Shown here piece after piece: positions 19,497 through 28,330 of a DNA stretch of 64,000 bases (within the stretch, counting starts at the first letter, position 1; every line of letters begins with the position of its first letter). The DNA comes from an uncultured Acidimicrobiales bacterium. GTDB lineage: Bacteria > Actinomycetota > Acidimicrobiia > Acidimicrobiales > CATQHL01. A model generated the notes under the pieces. It did not search any database and was not told where the DNA came from. It saw only the letters and a list, made by a program, of their open reading frames with translations. The position numbers and the translations under genes are program-made. The stretch spans positions 402,676-466,675 of the forward strand of contig CATQHL010000001.1 in assembly GCA_958295925.1 (NCBI GenBank). Direction: 5' to 3'.

Positions 19497-21443
19497 ATGA
19501 GAACGAATTTCAAAGCCCCACTGATTGTTGCCCTTGCCCTGTTGGCGGCGGCCTGCTCGAACGCTGAGCAGGCCGCTTCGGGGGTTGAGTTCACCTCCAC
19601 CCAGGGCGCCTCGTCGACTTCGCAAATACCCGGATCCGCCCCCGATGGCGGGGCAGCAGGCGCATCGGAGCACTCCGCAGGCGACACCGACAGCGAGCCC
19701 GCAGACGAGGGCGACGACTACTCCGGCGACGAGCCCGTAACCGAGCGTGTCCTCAACATCCTCTACTGGCAGTCGGCCACCCACGCAAACCCCTACCTGA
19801 GCGACGGATTCAAGGAGATCGACGCCGGGGCGCCGACGCTCGAGCCGCTCGCCAACTACGACCCTGACGGCAACATTGTGGCAAACCTTGCCGAGGAAGT
19901 CCCCACGCTCGCCAACGGCGGCATCAACGAGGACTTCACCAGCATCACGTGGCGGCTGAGGGAAAACCTCCGCTGGTCGAACGGCAGCGCAATGACCGCC
20001 GACGACGTCGTCTTTACCTGGCAGTACTGCACCCACCCGGAAACCGAGTGCGTCAACCGAGTGCGGTTCGCCAACGTCGAGGAAGTCAAGGCCCTCGACG
20101 AGCGCACCGTGCAGATCAGCTTTTCTGCACCTACTCCGTTCCCGTATGCACCGTTCGTGAGCACCGCCCTCTCCATCCTCAGCAGGAAGCAGTTCGCCCT
20201 CTGCGTGGGCAAAGCCGCCACTTCCTGCGAGGCGGAAAACAACGCCCCGTTGGGCACGGGCCCCTACCGGATAGTGAAGTTCACCCCGTACGAGGGCGCC
20301 GAGTACGAACCCAACCACCACTACCGCGGCAAGCGGCCCTACTTTGATCGCATAGTGCTGACCGGCGGAGGCAGCGCTGAGGACGCGGCCCAGTCCGTGC
20401 TTGTGGACGGCACGGCAGACTACGCCTGGAATCTGCAAATCAAGCCAGACGTCCTGCGAGAGATGTCAAGCGCAGGGAAGGGCAGCATCCAAACCTCCTT
20501 CGCCAGTTTCGTCGAACGCCTCTACCTCAACCAGACCAACCCCGACGAGTCCCTGGGAGATGACCGCTCCGAATACAAGGACGGAGCCAATCCGCATCCC
20601 TTCCTGTCCTTCAAGCCGATTCGCCAGGCGATGTCGATGGCGATAGACCGCAATCAGCTGTCGGAGCAGCTATATGGCGCAGCGGGCAAGCCTGCCTGCA
20701 ACCTGGTCACCGCACTGGAGCGCTTCGTGTCTACGGCGAACGACGACTGCCTCACGCAGGACATCGCCGGGGCCAACCGGCTTCTCGACGAAAACGGCGT
20801 GATTGACACCGACGACGACGGCATAAGGGAGTACAAGGGCGTTCCACTAAGTGTCATCTACCGGACCTCCACCAACGAGGTCCGCCAGGAAACCCAGCGC
20901 ATGATCAGGGGCTGGTGGAGCCAAATCGGCATTGAGACCAGCATTGAGCACCACGCCGCAGGCGCCTTCTTTGGCGGTGAGCGTTCAGACGGGGGGATGT
21001 CGTTCGTGAGGTTCTTCGGCGACGTGATGATGTTCACCGACGTAACGGGCATCGACCCGCAGCAGGCGCTGTCTGAAGGGCTGTGCAAGAACATCCCCAC
21101 CCGCGAGAACGGCTGGTCGGAGCGAAACTACGCCCGCATTTGCGATGCGGAATTTGACGCTGCGTTCGCCCAGCTCGATCAGACCACCGACGACGCCAGG
21201 CGCGTTGAGCTAATCAAGCAGCTGAACGACATCATCGTCGGGAACGCCTACCTGATCCCGCTGGTGAGGCGAGGGGCGATCTCCGCCCACCTGAACACCC
21301 TCAAGGGCGTGAGGGAGAACTCCTGGGACAGCTCCCTCTGGAACATCGGAGAATGGCGAAGGGAGGAGGCAGCCACCCCGCCTGAGGAGGCGACCCCATC
21401 TCCGACGGATGGGCGCCCACCCCTCTCGAAGGCTGCCGGGTAG
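19497..21443 (+). CDS. ABC transporter substrate-binding lipoprotein, family 5 (peptide/nickel type)
   Basis: This protein of about 648 residues is a family-5 extracellular solute-binding protein. The start at 19497 follows an AAAGG site and gives a short lipoprotein signal with Cys20 in LLAAACSN. A Ser/Asp/Glu-rich linker (about residues 25-85) precedes the binding domain. Typical features are LRENLRWSNGSAMTADDVVFTW near residue 160 (shown here in part), GTGPYRIVKF near residue 250 and FKPIRQAMSMAIDR. No permease or ATPase gene of the same class is nearby, so it is an orphan here. It is convergent with livF. Confidence 0.9.
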   Translation: MRTNFKAPLIVALALLAAACSNAEQAASGVEFTSTQGASSTSQIPGSAPDGGAAGASEHSAGDTDSEPADEGDDYSGDEPVTERVLNILYWQSATHANPYLSDGFKEIDAGAPTLEPLANYDPDGNIVANLAEEVPTLANGGINEDFTSITWRLRENLRWSNGSAMTADDVVFTWQYCTHPETECVNRVRFANVEEVKALDERTVQISFSAPTPFPYAPFVSTALSILSRKQFALCVGKAATSCEAENNAPLGTGPYRIVKFTPYEGAEYEPNHHYRGKRPYFDRIVLTGGGSAEDAAQSVLVDGTADYAWNLQIKPDVLREMSSAGKGSIQTSFASFVERLYLNQTNPDESLGDDRSEYKDGANPHPFLSFKPIRQAMSMAIDRNQLSEQLYGAAGKPACNLVTALERFVSTANDDCLTQDIAGANRLLDENGVIDTDDDGIREYKGVPLSVIYRTSTNEVRQETQRMIRGWWSQIGIETSIEHHAAGAFFGGERSDGGMSFVRFFGDVMMFTDVTGIDPQQALSEGLCKNIPTRENGWSERNYARICDAEFDAAFAQLDQTTDDARRVELIKQLNDIIVGNAYLIPLVRRGAISAHLNTLKGVRENSWDSSLWNIGEWRREEAATPPEEATPSPTDGRPPLSKAAG

Positions 21444-21465
21444 CACCCCAACCTCGGGGGCTGAC

Positions 21466-21490
21466 CTCGGAGCTGACCCGCTCCGAGTTT
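21466..21490. terminator. Hairpin between convergent genes
   Basis: A perfect 8-bp inverted repeat (CTCGGAGC, six-base loop, GCTCCGAG), followed by TTT, lies in the 50-bp gap between the binding-protein gene and livF. Its position fits a terminator for the forward gene. Confidence 0.5.
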
Positions 21491-21493
21491 GGC

Positions 21494-22228
21494 TCAGCTG
21501 GAGGCGGCCTCCACCTCCTCCAGCGACTCCACCCCCAAGTACCGCCGCTGGGCGTCGGTGTCATCGATCAACTCAGAGGCGGTCATCTCCCTCTCAATCC
21601 GCCCCGAGACCATCACGAGTTGACGCTCCGACACTGCGGTGGCCACACCCAGGTTCTGCTCCACCAGAAGCACTGAAATGCCCTCTTCCACAAGGCGTCG
21701 GCAAGTTTCCACCAACTGCTCGACGATGCGCGGCGCCAGCCCCTCCGAAGGTTCGTCCATCACCAGCAACTCGGCGTTCAGCAAGAGCGCTCGCCCTATC
21801 GCCAGCATCTGCTGTTCCCCGCCGGAGAGTTTGGTGGCCCCCAGTTTCTTGCGCTCGGCGAGGCGAGGAAAGAGTTCGTAGACCGCATTCGGCGTCCAGC
21901 GCTTCCCCTTGGCCCCTCGTGAGAGCATCGCAAGGTGCTCGTTCACCTTGAGCGACTGAAACAACCTCCTCCCCTGCGGCACGTAGCCGATTCCCGAGGC
22001 GGCGATGCGGTGGGGAGGCGAGCCGACCAACTCCCTCCCCTTGAAGCGAATCGATCCCCCCATCGTTGGCAGCAACCCCATAATGGCCTTGCAGAGAGTC
22101 GTCTTTCCCATGCCGTTGCGCCCCACCAACGACACCGCCCCTCCCACCGTCAAGTTGACGCCGTGCAACACCTGAGCCGAGCCATAGCCCACATTGAGGT
22201 CGGCGACCTCGAGCAGGACGTCACTCAT
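21494..22228 (-). CDS. livF: Branched-chain amino acid/amide-type ABC transporter ATPase (LivF)
   Basis: This 244-residue ATPase has the Walker A GRNGMGKTT near residue 38, the signature LSGGEQQMLAIGRAL near residue 135 and the Walker B ELLVMDEPSEGLAP. It is the shorter LivF-type partner of LivG. Its ATG overlaps the end of livG by eight bases. It is the last gene of the livH-M-K-G-F operon and energises import through the LivHM membrane pair. Related systems import amides, urea or benzoate-type compounds, so the substrate is open. Confidence 0.93.
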   Translation of the reverse strand: MSDVLLEVADLNVGYGSAQVLHGVNLTVGGAVSLVGRNGMGKTTLCKAIMGLLPTMGGSIRFKGRELVGSPPHRIAASGIGYVPQGRRLFQSLKVNEHLAMLSRGAKGKRWTPNAVYELFPRLAERKKLGATKLSGGEQQMLAIGRALLLNAELLVMDEPSEGLAPRIVEQLVETCRRLVEEGISVLLVEQNLGVATAVSERQLVMVSGRIEREMTASELIDDTDAQRRYLGVESLEEVEAASS

Positions 22229-22991
22229 TGACGGTCACCCTTCCCAGGTAGATGTCGTGCACCTGGGTGTTGGCGCGAATCTCAGCGGGCGGCCCCTCTA
22301 CGATCTTCACGCCGTCGAACATCACTACAACCCGCTCCGCCACACGCAGCGCCACGTCCATGTCGTGATCGATGAGCAGCAACGTGATCTCCCTCGACAG
22401 GTTCAACAGCAGTTCCGTGAGCTGCTCACGCTCCCCCCTTGAGAGTCCCGATGCAGGCTCGTCAAGCATCATAAGACTGGGATTGGTCACGCTGGCGATT
22501 CCAAGTTCGAGTTGGCGCTGCTCGCCGTGAGAAAGATCGGAGGTAAGCACGCCCATCCTCTCCCCAAGCCACACCCTCTCCGCCGCAGCGCGCGCCCGCT
22601 CGCGGTAATCGGCGTCTTTCGACGTCATCACGAAGCGGAAGTGTCTGCCCTCTTTACCCAAGACCGCCAAGTAAAGGTTCTCCTCCACAGTAAGTCCCCC
22701 AAACAGGCGAGACCGTTGATACGTGCGGGACATGCCCATCTCGGGACGACGGCGCGCCGGGAGGTTCTCCACCCGCACCCCTTCAACCTCCACGGTGCCC
22801 TCAGTGGGACGAAGATCGCCCGCAATCACGTTGAACAGGGTGGTCTTGCCCGCCCCGTTCGGCCCCAGGATGACAAGGCGTTCGCCCTGAGCGACATCCA
22901 GATCGATGTCGCTCAGGGCGTGGACGCCGCCGAAGCGCATGCTTACGCCTCGCAGACGCAGCACATCAGGTGCGTCAAGCGCAGTAGTCAT
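22221..22991 (-). CDS. livG: Branched-chain amino acid/amide-type ABC transporter ATPase (LivG)
   Basis: This 256-residue ATPase has the Walker A GPNGAGKTT near residue 42, the signature LSHGEQRQLELG near residue 152 and the Walker B LMMLDEPASGLSRGE. The C terminus has the LivG-type GPPAEI segment. It lies 35 bp after the binding-protein gene livK and overlaps livF. ATG start at 22991. Confidence 0.93.
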   Translation of the reverse strand: MTTALDAPDVLRLRGVSMRFGGVHALSDIDLDVAQGERLVILGPNGAGKTTLFNVIAGDLRPTEGTVEVEGVRVENLPARRRPEMGMSRTYQRSRLFGGLTVEENLYLAVLGKEGRHFRFVMTSKDADYRERARAAAERVWLGERMGVLTSDLSHGEQRQLELGIASVTNPSLMMLDEPASGLSRGEREQLTELLLNLSREITLLLIDHDMDVALRVAERVVVMFDGVKIVEGPPAEIRANTQVHDIYLGRVTVNE

Positions 22992-23026
22992 CTTCGGCGG
23001 TGTCCGGCGCCTTGGTGCCCTCGGGG

Positions 23027-24844
23027 TTACTGGATGATGCCGTCCACGACGGTACGAGCATTGCCAATCCAGTCAATGTCGCGCTCCTCGCACGCCGGGT
23101 AGTCCCTGCTCGGCGTCGGGTCGCCGTCGAAGGTGCCGCCGAAGGTCTGGTCGACTGCGGGAATGAACGCAACCGTCCTTATCGCCAGGTTGCCTTCGTC
23201 GTCGGTGTATATCCGCTGGACGAACTGGTCCTGGATGGCCTGGCGGTTTTCGTCGAGACGTATCTCGCCGAAAGCGCCGTCAAGCACCACCTGCGAAAGC
23301 TCAATGCGAAGCTTCTCGTGGTTGTTGGAGAGATCACCGTTCACCGCCTCCAGAGCCTGAATGAGGCCCCATGCAGCGTTGTGGTAGTTGAGGAAGAAAC
23401 CGCTTCCATGGGCGTCCGACGCTGGTGCGGGGTTGCCTCCGAACGGAATCTCGTCAAAGTGCCTCGTGATGATCTCCATGTGCCTGTTGGCGTTCGCGGT
23501 CTTGAGGTCGCCGGCGATGCCGAAGCCGCCCACGTATGCCCCGTCAACCCTGCCTCCGAGTTGCTCGAACTGGCCTGGCGTCCCCCAGAAGAGGTTGCCA
23601 ATGTGCTGGGATCCATCGACCGGGCCCTTTGCGTCCTCGAACGCCTTCAGCGCCGGGATCAGGCCTGCTCCACCGACTGCCCAGAAGTAGCCGTCCACCT
23701 CGTCGGGATCGGGAAGTTGCTCGACGAACCCTGAGTAGTTGGTCTCGTTAAGCGGCGGGAACACACGCGAGATCACATCGCCGCCTGCGGCGCAGAACTC
23801 CGCGATGAAGCCTGCCATCGACGTCCAGGCGAAGCTGTAGTCGTCGCCTATCACGGCTGCCGTCTCCCATCCCAGCGTGTTTTTGGCGATGTCGCCTAGG
23901 CCGGCGTTCCACTGGGCGCCGTCACCGTTGAAGCGGAAGAAGTTGGGTGCCCGCACCGTAAGGGTGGTGTCCTGTGCGCCTGCCGTTCCGTTGATGAAAG
24001 TCTGGTTCAGGTGGTCTTTCGCGTAGTTGGCCACAGCGATGCTCTCGTCCCCGGAAAGCGGGCCGATCATGATGTCGGCACCGAGGTTTTCCATGAGATT
24101 CCGCGTCTCACGAATGGCCGCCTCCGCCGTGTCGTCGGCGCAGCCTATACCCACCAGGTTGATGGGCACGCCCGCCACCGAAGCACCGGTGAAACCGTCG
24201 GTGGGCTTGCTGCGGTTGGTGATCGTGGCACCTGCGTACTCTGCAAAGGCAGTGGCAACGCCCGCTATGTCCTGCTCGTGGAAAGCCCCGAAGGCGCCTT
24301 CGCAGTCTGAGAGGATGGCCAGCTTGATCTCCTGGGTTCCTGCTGCGGTTCTCTCGGCCTCAGCAGCGCGTGCTTCGGCATCTTCAGCCCTTTGAGCGGC
24401 TTCCTCGGCTTCCATCTCAGCCGCCTGAGCCCTCTCCTGGGCTGCCGCCGCCTCTTCAGTTGCGGCCGATGCCTCCATCTGCGCCTTTTCGGCCGCCACC
24501 GTGGCATCAGCCAGCGCGCTGTTAGCGGCGTCAAGGTCTGCTTGAGCCTCGGCAACCGCGGCTTCATTGTCTTCCGCTGTGGACTGGGCCAGAATGGCCG
24601 CAGCCTGGGCCACATCTATTGCAGCCTGCATCTCTGCGGCGCCCGCCTGGACGGACCTGGCCTCAGCCGCGGCCGCATCCGCCGCAGCCTGGGCCGCAGC
24701 AGCGGCGCTGTTGGCAGAATTGGCTATCTGCAACGCCTGATCAGCTGTCTCGGTTTGGGCCGCACAGGCGGCTGCCACCAGCGACATCACCAAAGAAGCG
24801 GTCAGCACTTTCAGCCAAACCGTCTTTTTTCCAAAGAGTTTCAA
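23027..24844 (-). CDS. livK: LivK-type substrate-binding lipoprotein with a long Ala-rich coiled-coil stalk
   Basis: This is the binding protein of the adjacent Liv-type importer. I chose the TTG at 24844, not the upstream ATG at 24907, because AAAAGGAGG sits about five bases before it. That start gives a compact lipoprotein signal with Cys27 (SLVAAAC) and 605 residues. Residues about 30-168 are an Ala/Glu-rich heptad-like coiled coil that ordinary LivK proteins lack. The type I periplasmic-binding fold follows from LAILSDCEGAFG. Late segments such as GVPINLVGIGCADD fit the amide/urea-type subfamily. The stalk probably holds the binding domain away from the membrane. Confidence 0.88.
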   Translation of the reverse strand: MKLFGKKTVWLKVLTASLVMSLVAAACAAQTETADQALQIANSANSAAAAAQAAADAAAAEARSVQAGAAEMQAAIDVAQAAAILAQSTAEDNEAAVAEAQADLDAANSALADATVAAEKAQMEASAATEEAAAAQERAQAAEMEAEEAAQRAEDAEARAAEAERTAAGTQEIKLAILSDCEGAFGAFHEQDIAGVATAFAEYAGATITNRSKPTDGFTGASVAGVPINLVGIGCADDTAEAAIRETRNLMENLGADIMIGPLSGDESIAVANYAKDHLNQTFINGTAGAQDTTLTVRAPNFFRFNGDGAQWNAGLGDIAKNTLGWETAAVIGDDYSFAWTSMAGFIAEFCAAGGDVISRVFPPLNETNYSGFVEQLPDPDEVDGYFWAVGGAGLIPALKAFEDAKGPVDGSQHIGNLFWGTPGQFEQLGGRVDGAYVGGFGIAGDLKTANANRHMEIITRHFDEIPFGGNPAPASDAHGSGFFLNYHNAAWGLIQALEAVNGDLSNNHEKLRIELSQVVLDGAFGEIRLDENRQAIQDQFVQRIYTDDEGNLAIRTVAFIPAVDQTFGGTFDGDPTPSRDYPACEERDIDWIGNARTVVDGIIQ

Positions 24845-25014
24845 AACTCCTCCTTTTCTGTTTATTTTCCTCATAATTGTTCGCTTGATTTTCTGCCCGA
24901 CCCGCATCTTGGTTTAAAACAGATCAGGTCGCAATTTGATTCGGCAATTGTAATTCGCTATTCCTGCGAACCACCAGTCGGTCTAGTCATCCATCACTGC
25001 CTCCCATCCCCGCG

Positions 25015-26289
25015 CTAATCGGTTCTTGGTGCCGACACTTTCAGCCGGTACTTGCCGAGACTGCCAGCCATCGAATTCGCCCAGTCGAACTCCTTCACCA
25101 GGTTCAGCAGCCCGGCGAATCCTATTCCGGCCACTGCCCCCACGATTATCCCCGAAATTGCCCCTCCACTTCCTATCACAACACCCCCGGCAGTTCCCCA
25201 TACTACACCCCCGACGATTGACATGGGAATAGCAAAGCGGATACGCCGCAAACCCACCAGCCCGTCAGGGCATGCCAACACGAGCACGAGGACAACCGCC
25301 CCGACCAGAGTGCGGAACCTGTCCTCGCCAATCCAGTTGTTCAACAGAAGGACGTCTCGCACGTAATTTTCGAGGGCCACGAAGACAAACGCCCCCAGCC
25401 AAGCCCCCTCCAGCATGAGGATCCCGCCTATGACGGCGATTACGAGCAGGTCGATGATCCCGAACAGGTTGATCGTGGTAGGGCTGATCGAGCGCCACTC
25501 CCACACGTAGAGCACGCCGGCAAGCGAGGCCACAAAAGCGGAGAGCGTGAAAGCCCAAACACGATGCATCGCCACGTTGTAGCCAAGGGAGTTCATCCGC
25601 ACCGGATCATCGCGCACACCCTGGAGTGTCAGCCCAAATGGCGTCCTCGACACATAGCGCAACAGCAGATACACAATTACTGCCACCACCAGCGTCGTAT
25701 AGAACATGCGCTCGGGGTTGGTTGCAGAGTCCGGCTCGCCTATGTAACCGGGCGGCCTGACCTGATTTACTCCCCCGAATCCTGACAGCTGCGTGACCTG
25801 CCCAAAAAAGTATGTGCCAATCACCCCGAAGGAAAGGGTGATCATAAGATAATAGAGGCCGCTCGAGCGGCTGGAGATGACACCCAGCACAAAGCCCACG
25901 AAAGTCGTGACCACCACGCCGATCACGACCCCCACCCAGGGGTTCAGCCCCAGTTTCAAACCCTTGCTCCCCAGCGTCGTGACCGAATTTCCCACCACGA
26001 ACCCGCACATCCCGTACATGAGAACCTGGGCGAGGGAAATCATCCCCCCGTATGCGGAGAGGAAGATGAGGCTGGAGGCCGCGATTCCAAGGATCAACGA
26101 CTGCGTGAGCACAAAGTCCACGAAGAAGTGGCGGAACGGCCCCGGCGTGAACGCCTGAAGCAGGCCCATCACGAGGAGCACCACGAAGAAGACTGCGACC
26201 AGCCGCTTAGTGCGTTGTGAGTAGTCGGTGCCGGAGACGCCCGGGCGGGCTTTTCCTGTGAATATCTCCGCTATTCGAGTCAGGTTCAT
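25015..26289 (-). CDS. livM: Liv-type ABC transporter permease (LivM)
   Basis: This inner-membrane permease of about 424 residues has multiple hydrophobic segments. It has typical LivM features such as GMISLAQVLMYGMCGFVVG and VRDDPVRMNSLGYNV, the latter being the EAA-like cytoplasmic loop. A longer reading frame extends upstream to 26499, but the ATG at 26289 overlaps the end of livH by four bases and matches the family start. A hydrophobic Gly/Val/Ile-rich extension at the C terminus (after about residue 330) is longer than usual. A 170-bp gap without visible genes separates it from livK. Confidence 0.92.
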   Translation of the reverse strand: MNLTRIAEIFTGKARPGVSGTDYSQRTKRLVAVFFVVLLVMGLLQAFTPGPFRHFFVDFVLTQSLILGIAASSLIFLSAYGGMISLAQVLMYGMCGFVVGNSVTTLGSKGLKLGLNPWVGVVIGVVVTTFVGFVLGVISSRSSGLYYLMITLSFGVIGTYFFGQVTQLSGFGGVNQVRPPGYIGEPDSATNPERMFYTTLVVAVIVYLLLRYVSRTPFGLTLQGVRDDPVRMNSLGYNVAMHRVWAFTLSAFVASLAGVLYVWEWRSISPTTINLFGIIDLLVIAVIGGILMLEGAWLGAFVFVALENYVRDVLLLNNWIGEDRFRTLVGAVVLVLVLACPDGLVGLRRIRFAIPMSIVGGVVWGTAGGVVIGSGGAISGIIVGAVAGIGFAGLLNLVKEFDWANSMAGSLGKYRLKVSAPRTD

Positions 26290-27410
26290 TCGGCTCTTCC
26301 GAACATCCCGTAAGGCCGCAGCGCCAAGACGATCGCCAGCACCGCGAATGTGGCGATTATGGAGTAGTTGGTGAGGCTGGCCGGCAGATAGGCGGGAGCA
26401 AAGCTCTTTGCCAGCCCGTAGAGCAGCGAACCCGCCGCCGCCCCACGGAGCGAGCCCAGCCCGCCGATGATCACCACCACCAGGGAGTGAAGCAGCCATT
26501 CCGCGTCAACCGAAGGGGCCAGGGAGGCATGAGAGCCTCCGATCACCCCCCCCAGGGCGGCCAGGGCCGATCCGAGCGCGAACGAGACGGCAAACACCTT
26601 GTGCACGTTGATGCCAAGCGCCTGCACCATCGGGGTGTCGTCCACGCCTGCCCGTATGACCATGCCTGTTCGTGTCTTGTTGAGCAGCAGCCACAGCAGT
26701 CCGCCCACCCCCAGGGCGACCCCGATGATGAAAAAGCGGTGAGTGGCATAGCGGAAGTTCTCGGTCTCGATGAAACCGTGTATTTCGCGCGGCCAGGTGA
26801 TGTCCTTGGCAACCCCTCCGAAGTTGGCTGTCATTTGATCGGCCATTATTATGGAGATGGCGATCGTGATTATGGCCTGTCGCAAGTCCTGACCGGCGTT
26901 CCAGCGCAGAAAGACCTGCTGAATCACCAAGCCCAGGCCGCTCACGATCAAGACCGCAAAAATCAGCGGAAGCAGCCAGTTGGAGGCGCTCACCTGCTCG
27001 GGTGAAATACCCTGATTGATGTCGAGGCGCTCGCGCTGGAATGTCAGGGCTATGTACCCGGCCAGCAGGAACATCGATCCATGGGCCATCTGCACCGTGC
27101 GCATCAGGCCGAAGATGAGCGTGAACCCGGACGCCACGATGAAGTACAGGCTGGCGTTGGTGATCGAGTCGAGGATGCTCCTCAGGAATCTGCCCGGCTC
27201 ATTGATTGCCGCCTGCGCCGAACTGACTTCAGTAACAAAGAGAATCCAGACGGCGATGAAGATCAGCACCGCAGCCAAGAGCAGACGCGGCACCAACTGT
27301 CGCCAGCCCATCGTCCGTATGCGGCGGTAGTGCGAGCTGGCGCGCCCTGTCAACCCTGGGCGGCCGGACGGCTCTCGAGCACCTTCGTCTAATTTGACGT
27401 CGGTCACCAC
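26286..27410 (-). CDS. livH: Liv-type ABC transporter permease (LivH)
   Basis: This 374-residue membrane permease is the LivH partner of LivM. Recognisable parts are GFTLIFGLMRTVQMAHGSMFLLAGY near residue 95 (shown in part) and IRAGVDDTPMVQALGINV, the cytoplasmic loop contacting the ATPases. An N-terminal hydrophilic extension of about 35 residues precedes the first membrane segment. It is the first gene of the Liv operon. The 107 bp upstream contain no other gene. Confidence 0.92.
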   Translation of the reverse strand: MVTDVKLDEGAREPSGRPGLTGRASSHYRRIRTMGWRQLVPRLLLAAVLIFIAVWILFVTEVSSAQAAINEPGRFLRSILDSITNASLYFIVASGFTLIFGLMRTVQMAHGSMFLLAGYIALTFQRERLDINQGISPEQVSASNWLLPLIFAVLIVSGLGLVIQQVFLRWNAGQDLRQAIITIAISIIMADQMTANFGGVAKDITWPREIHGFIETENFRYATHRFFIIGVALGVGGLLWLLLNKTRTGMVIRAGVDDTPMVQALGINVHKVFAVSFALGSALAALGGVIGGSHASLAPSVDAEWLLHSLVVVIIGGLGSLRGAAAGSLLYGLAKSFAPAYLPASLTNYSIIATFAVLAIVLALRPYGMFGRAE

Positions 27411-27517
27411 TTACCTTTCAGATCGTTACCTTGTCTTTGCCGTCTTTGGCGGAGGATTCTGATTGTCTCTGATTATCCAGCCTCCTTGGCGTGCTGATTC
27501 CCCGGCTCCTGGCGTGC

Positions 27518-28132
27518 TCAGCCGATGAGAGCCTCTGCAACCGAGTCAACATCGGTCACAACGCATACGTTCTGGAGGGCGTAGTTGATTGAGGCGTTGT
27601 GCCAGTCGGCGCTCATCGTCGAGCAGCCGTTTTCTGGCACGACCATGTGATAGCCCTTGTCGGCGCCTGTCCTGGCCGTGTGCTCAACCGACATGTTCGT
27701 CCAGGCCCCTGTCACGATCACAGTGTCGCGGCCCGTGCCGGCCAGCACGCTCTCCAGCTTTGTGCCTTCCCAGGCGCTCATCCGCATCTTCTCCACCACG
27801 AAGTCGCCGGCCTGGGCCTCCAGCCCGTCTACTGGGGCGGCACCCCAGGTGTCCCGCACCAGGCCGCCGGTGCCCTTCAATGCCTCGAAAAGCGGTGCGT
27901 TGAGCTTCAAGCCCGGGGCTCCTTCCTCCACGATGTACCAGACGTGGATGACGGGCACGCCATTCGCACGGCAGACATCCGCCAGGCGAGCAACGTTGTC
28001 CACAACGTTCTGCTCGGCGGCGTGACCCGGGGAACCGGATTCACCAAACGCGCCTCCCTCGGTAATAACGTCGTTTTGAAGATCCTGGATGATGAGGGCG
28101 CAACGGCTCGCATCAAGGGAAAGATCGCTCAT
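27518..28132 (-). CDS. Isochorismatase/cysteine-hydrolase-family protein with Ser at the Cys position
   Basis: This 204-residue protein has the isochorismatase-like hydrolase fold. Asp17 (LIIQDLQND) and Lys115 (VVEKMRMSAW) match two of the triad positions. The usual catalytic Cys in the G-x-x-T-x-x-C-V motif is Ser148 here (TGAWTNMSVEHTART). Relatives include nicotinamidase, N-carbamoylsarcosine amidase and biuret hydrolase, which use Cys. PhzD-type isochorismatases lack it. The protein may therefore use a different mechanism or substrate. It lies between the Liv operon and the SMP-30 gene on the same strand. Confidence 0.87.
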   Translation of the reverse strand: MSDLSLDASRCALIIQDLQNDVITEGGAFGESGSPGHAAEQNVVDNVARLADVCRANGVPVIHVWYIVEEGAPGLKLNAPLFEALKGTGGLVRDTWGAAPVDGLEAQAGDFVVEKMRMSAWEGTKLESVLAGTGRDTVIVTGAWTNMSVEHTARTGADKGYHMVVPENGCSTMSADWHNASINYALQNVCVVTDVDSVAEALIG

Positions 28133-28330
28133 GGTTCCCTCCTTGGATTTGTTAGCTATCAGTCCTTCGGTTTATTTGGGGTTGTTTCTGTCGTTCGCTT
28201 GACAGGGAGGAGACTTTACATCATCCCCCCTTGCGGTTTCCAGCGGAAGCGCCTTTACCTACGGGACTGGACTACGCGGCCCGTGGCCGCGCCTCGCCCC
28301 TCAGCCTGGTTGGCCGCTAAGCGGGGCTGC

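Noticed and set aside
26290-26499. Upstream extension of the LivM frame by 70 codons
   Set aside because: It overlaps the end of livH in another frame and is not membrane-protein-like. The ATG at 26289 matches the family start.
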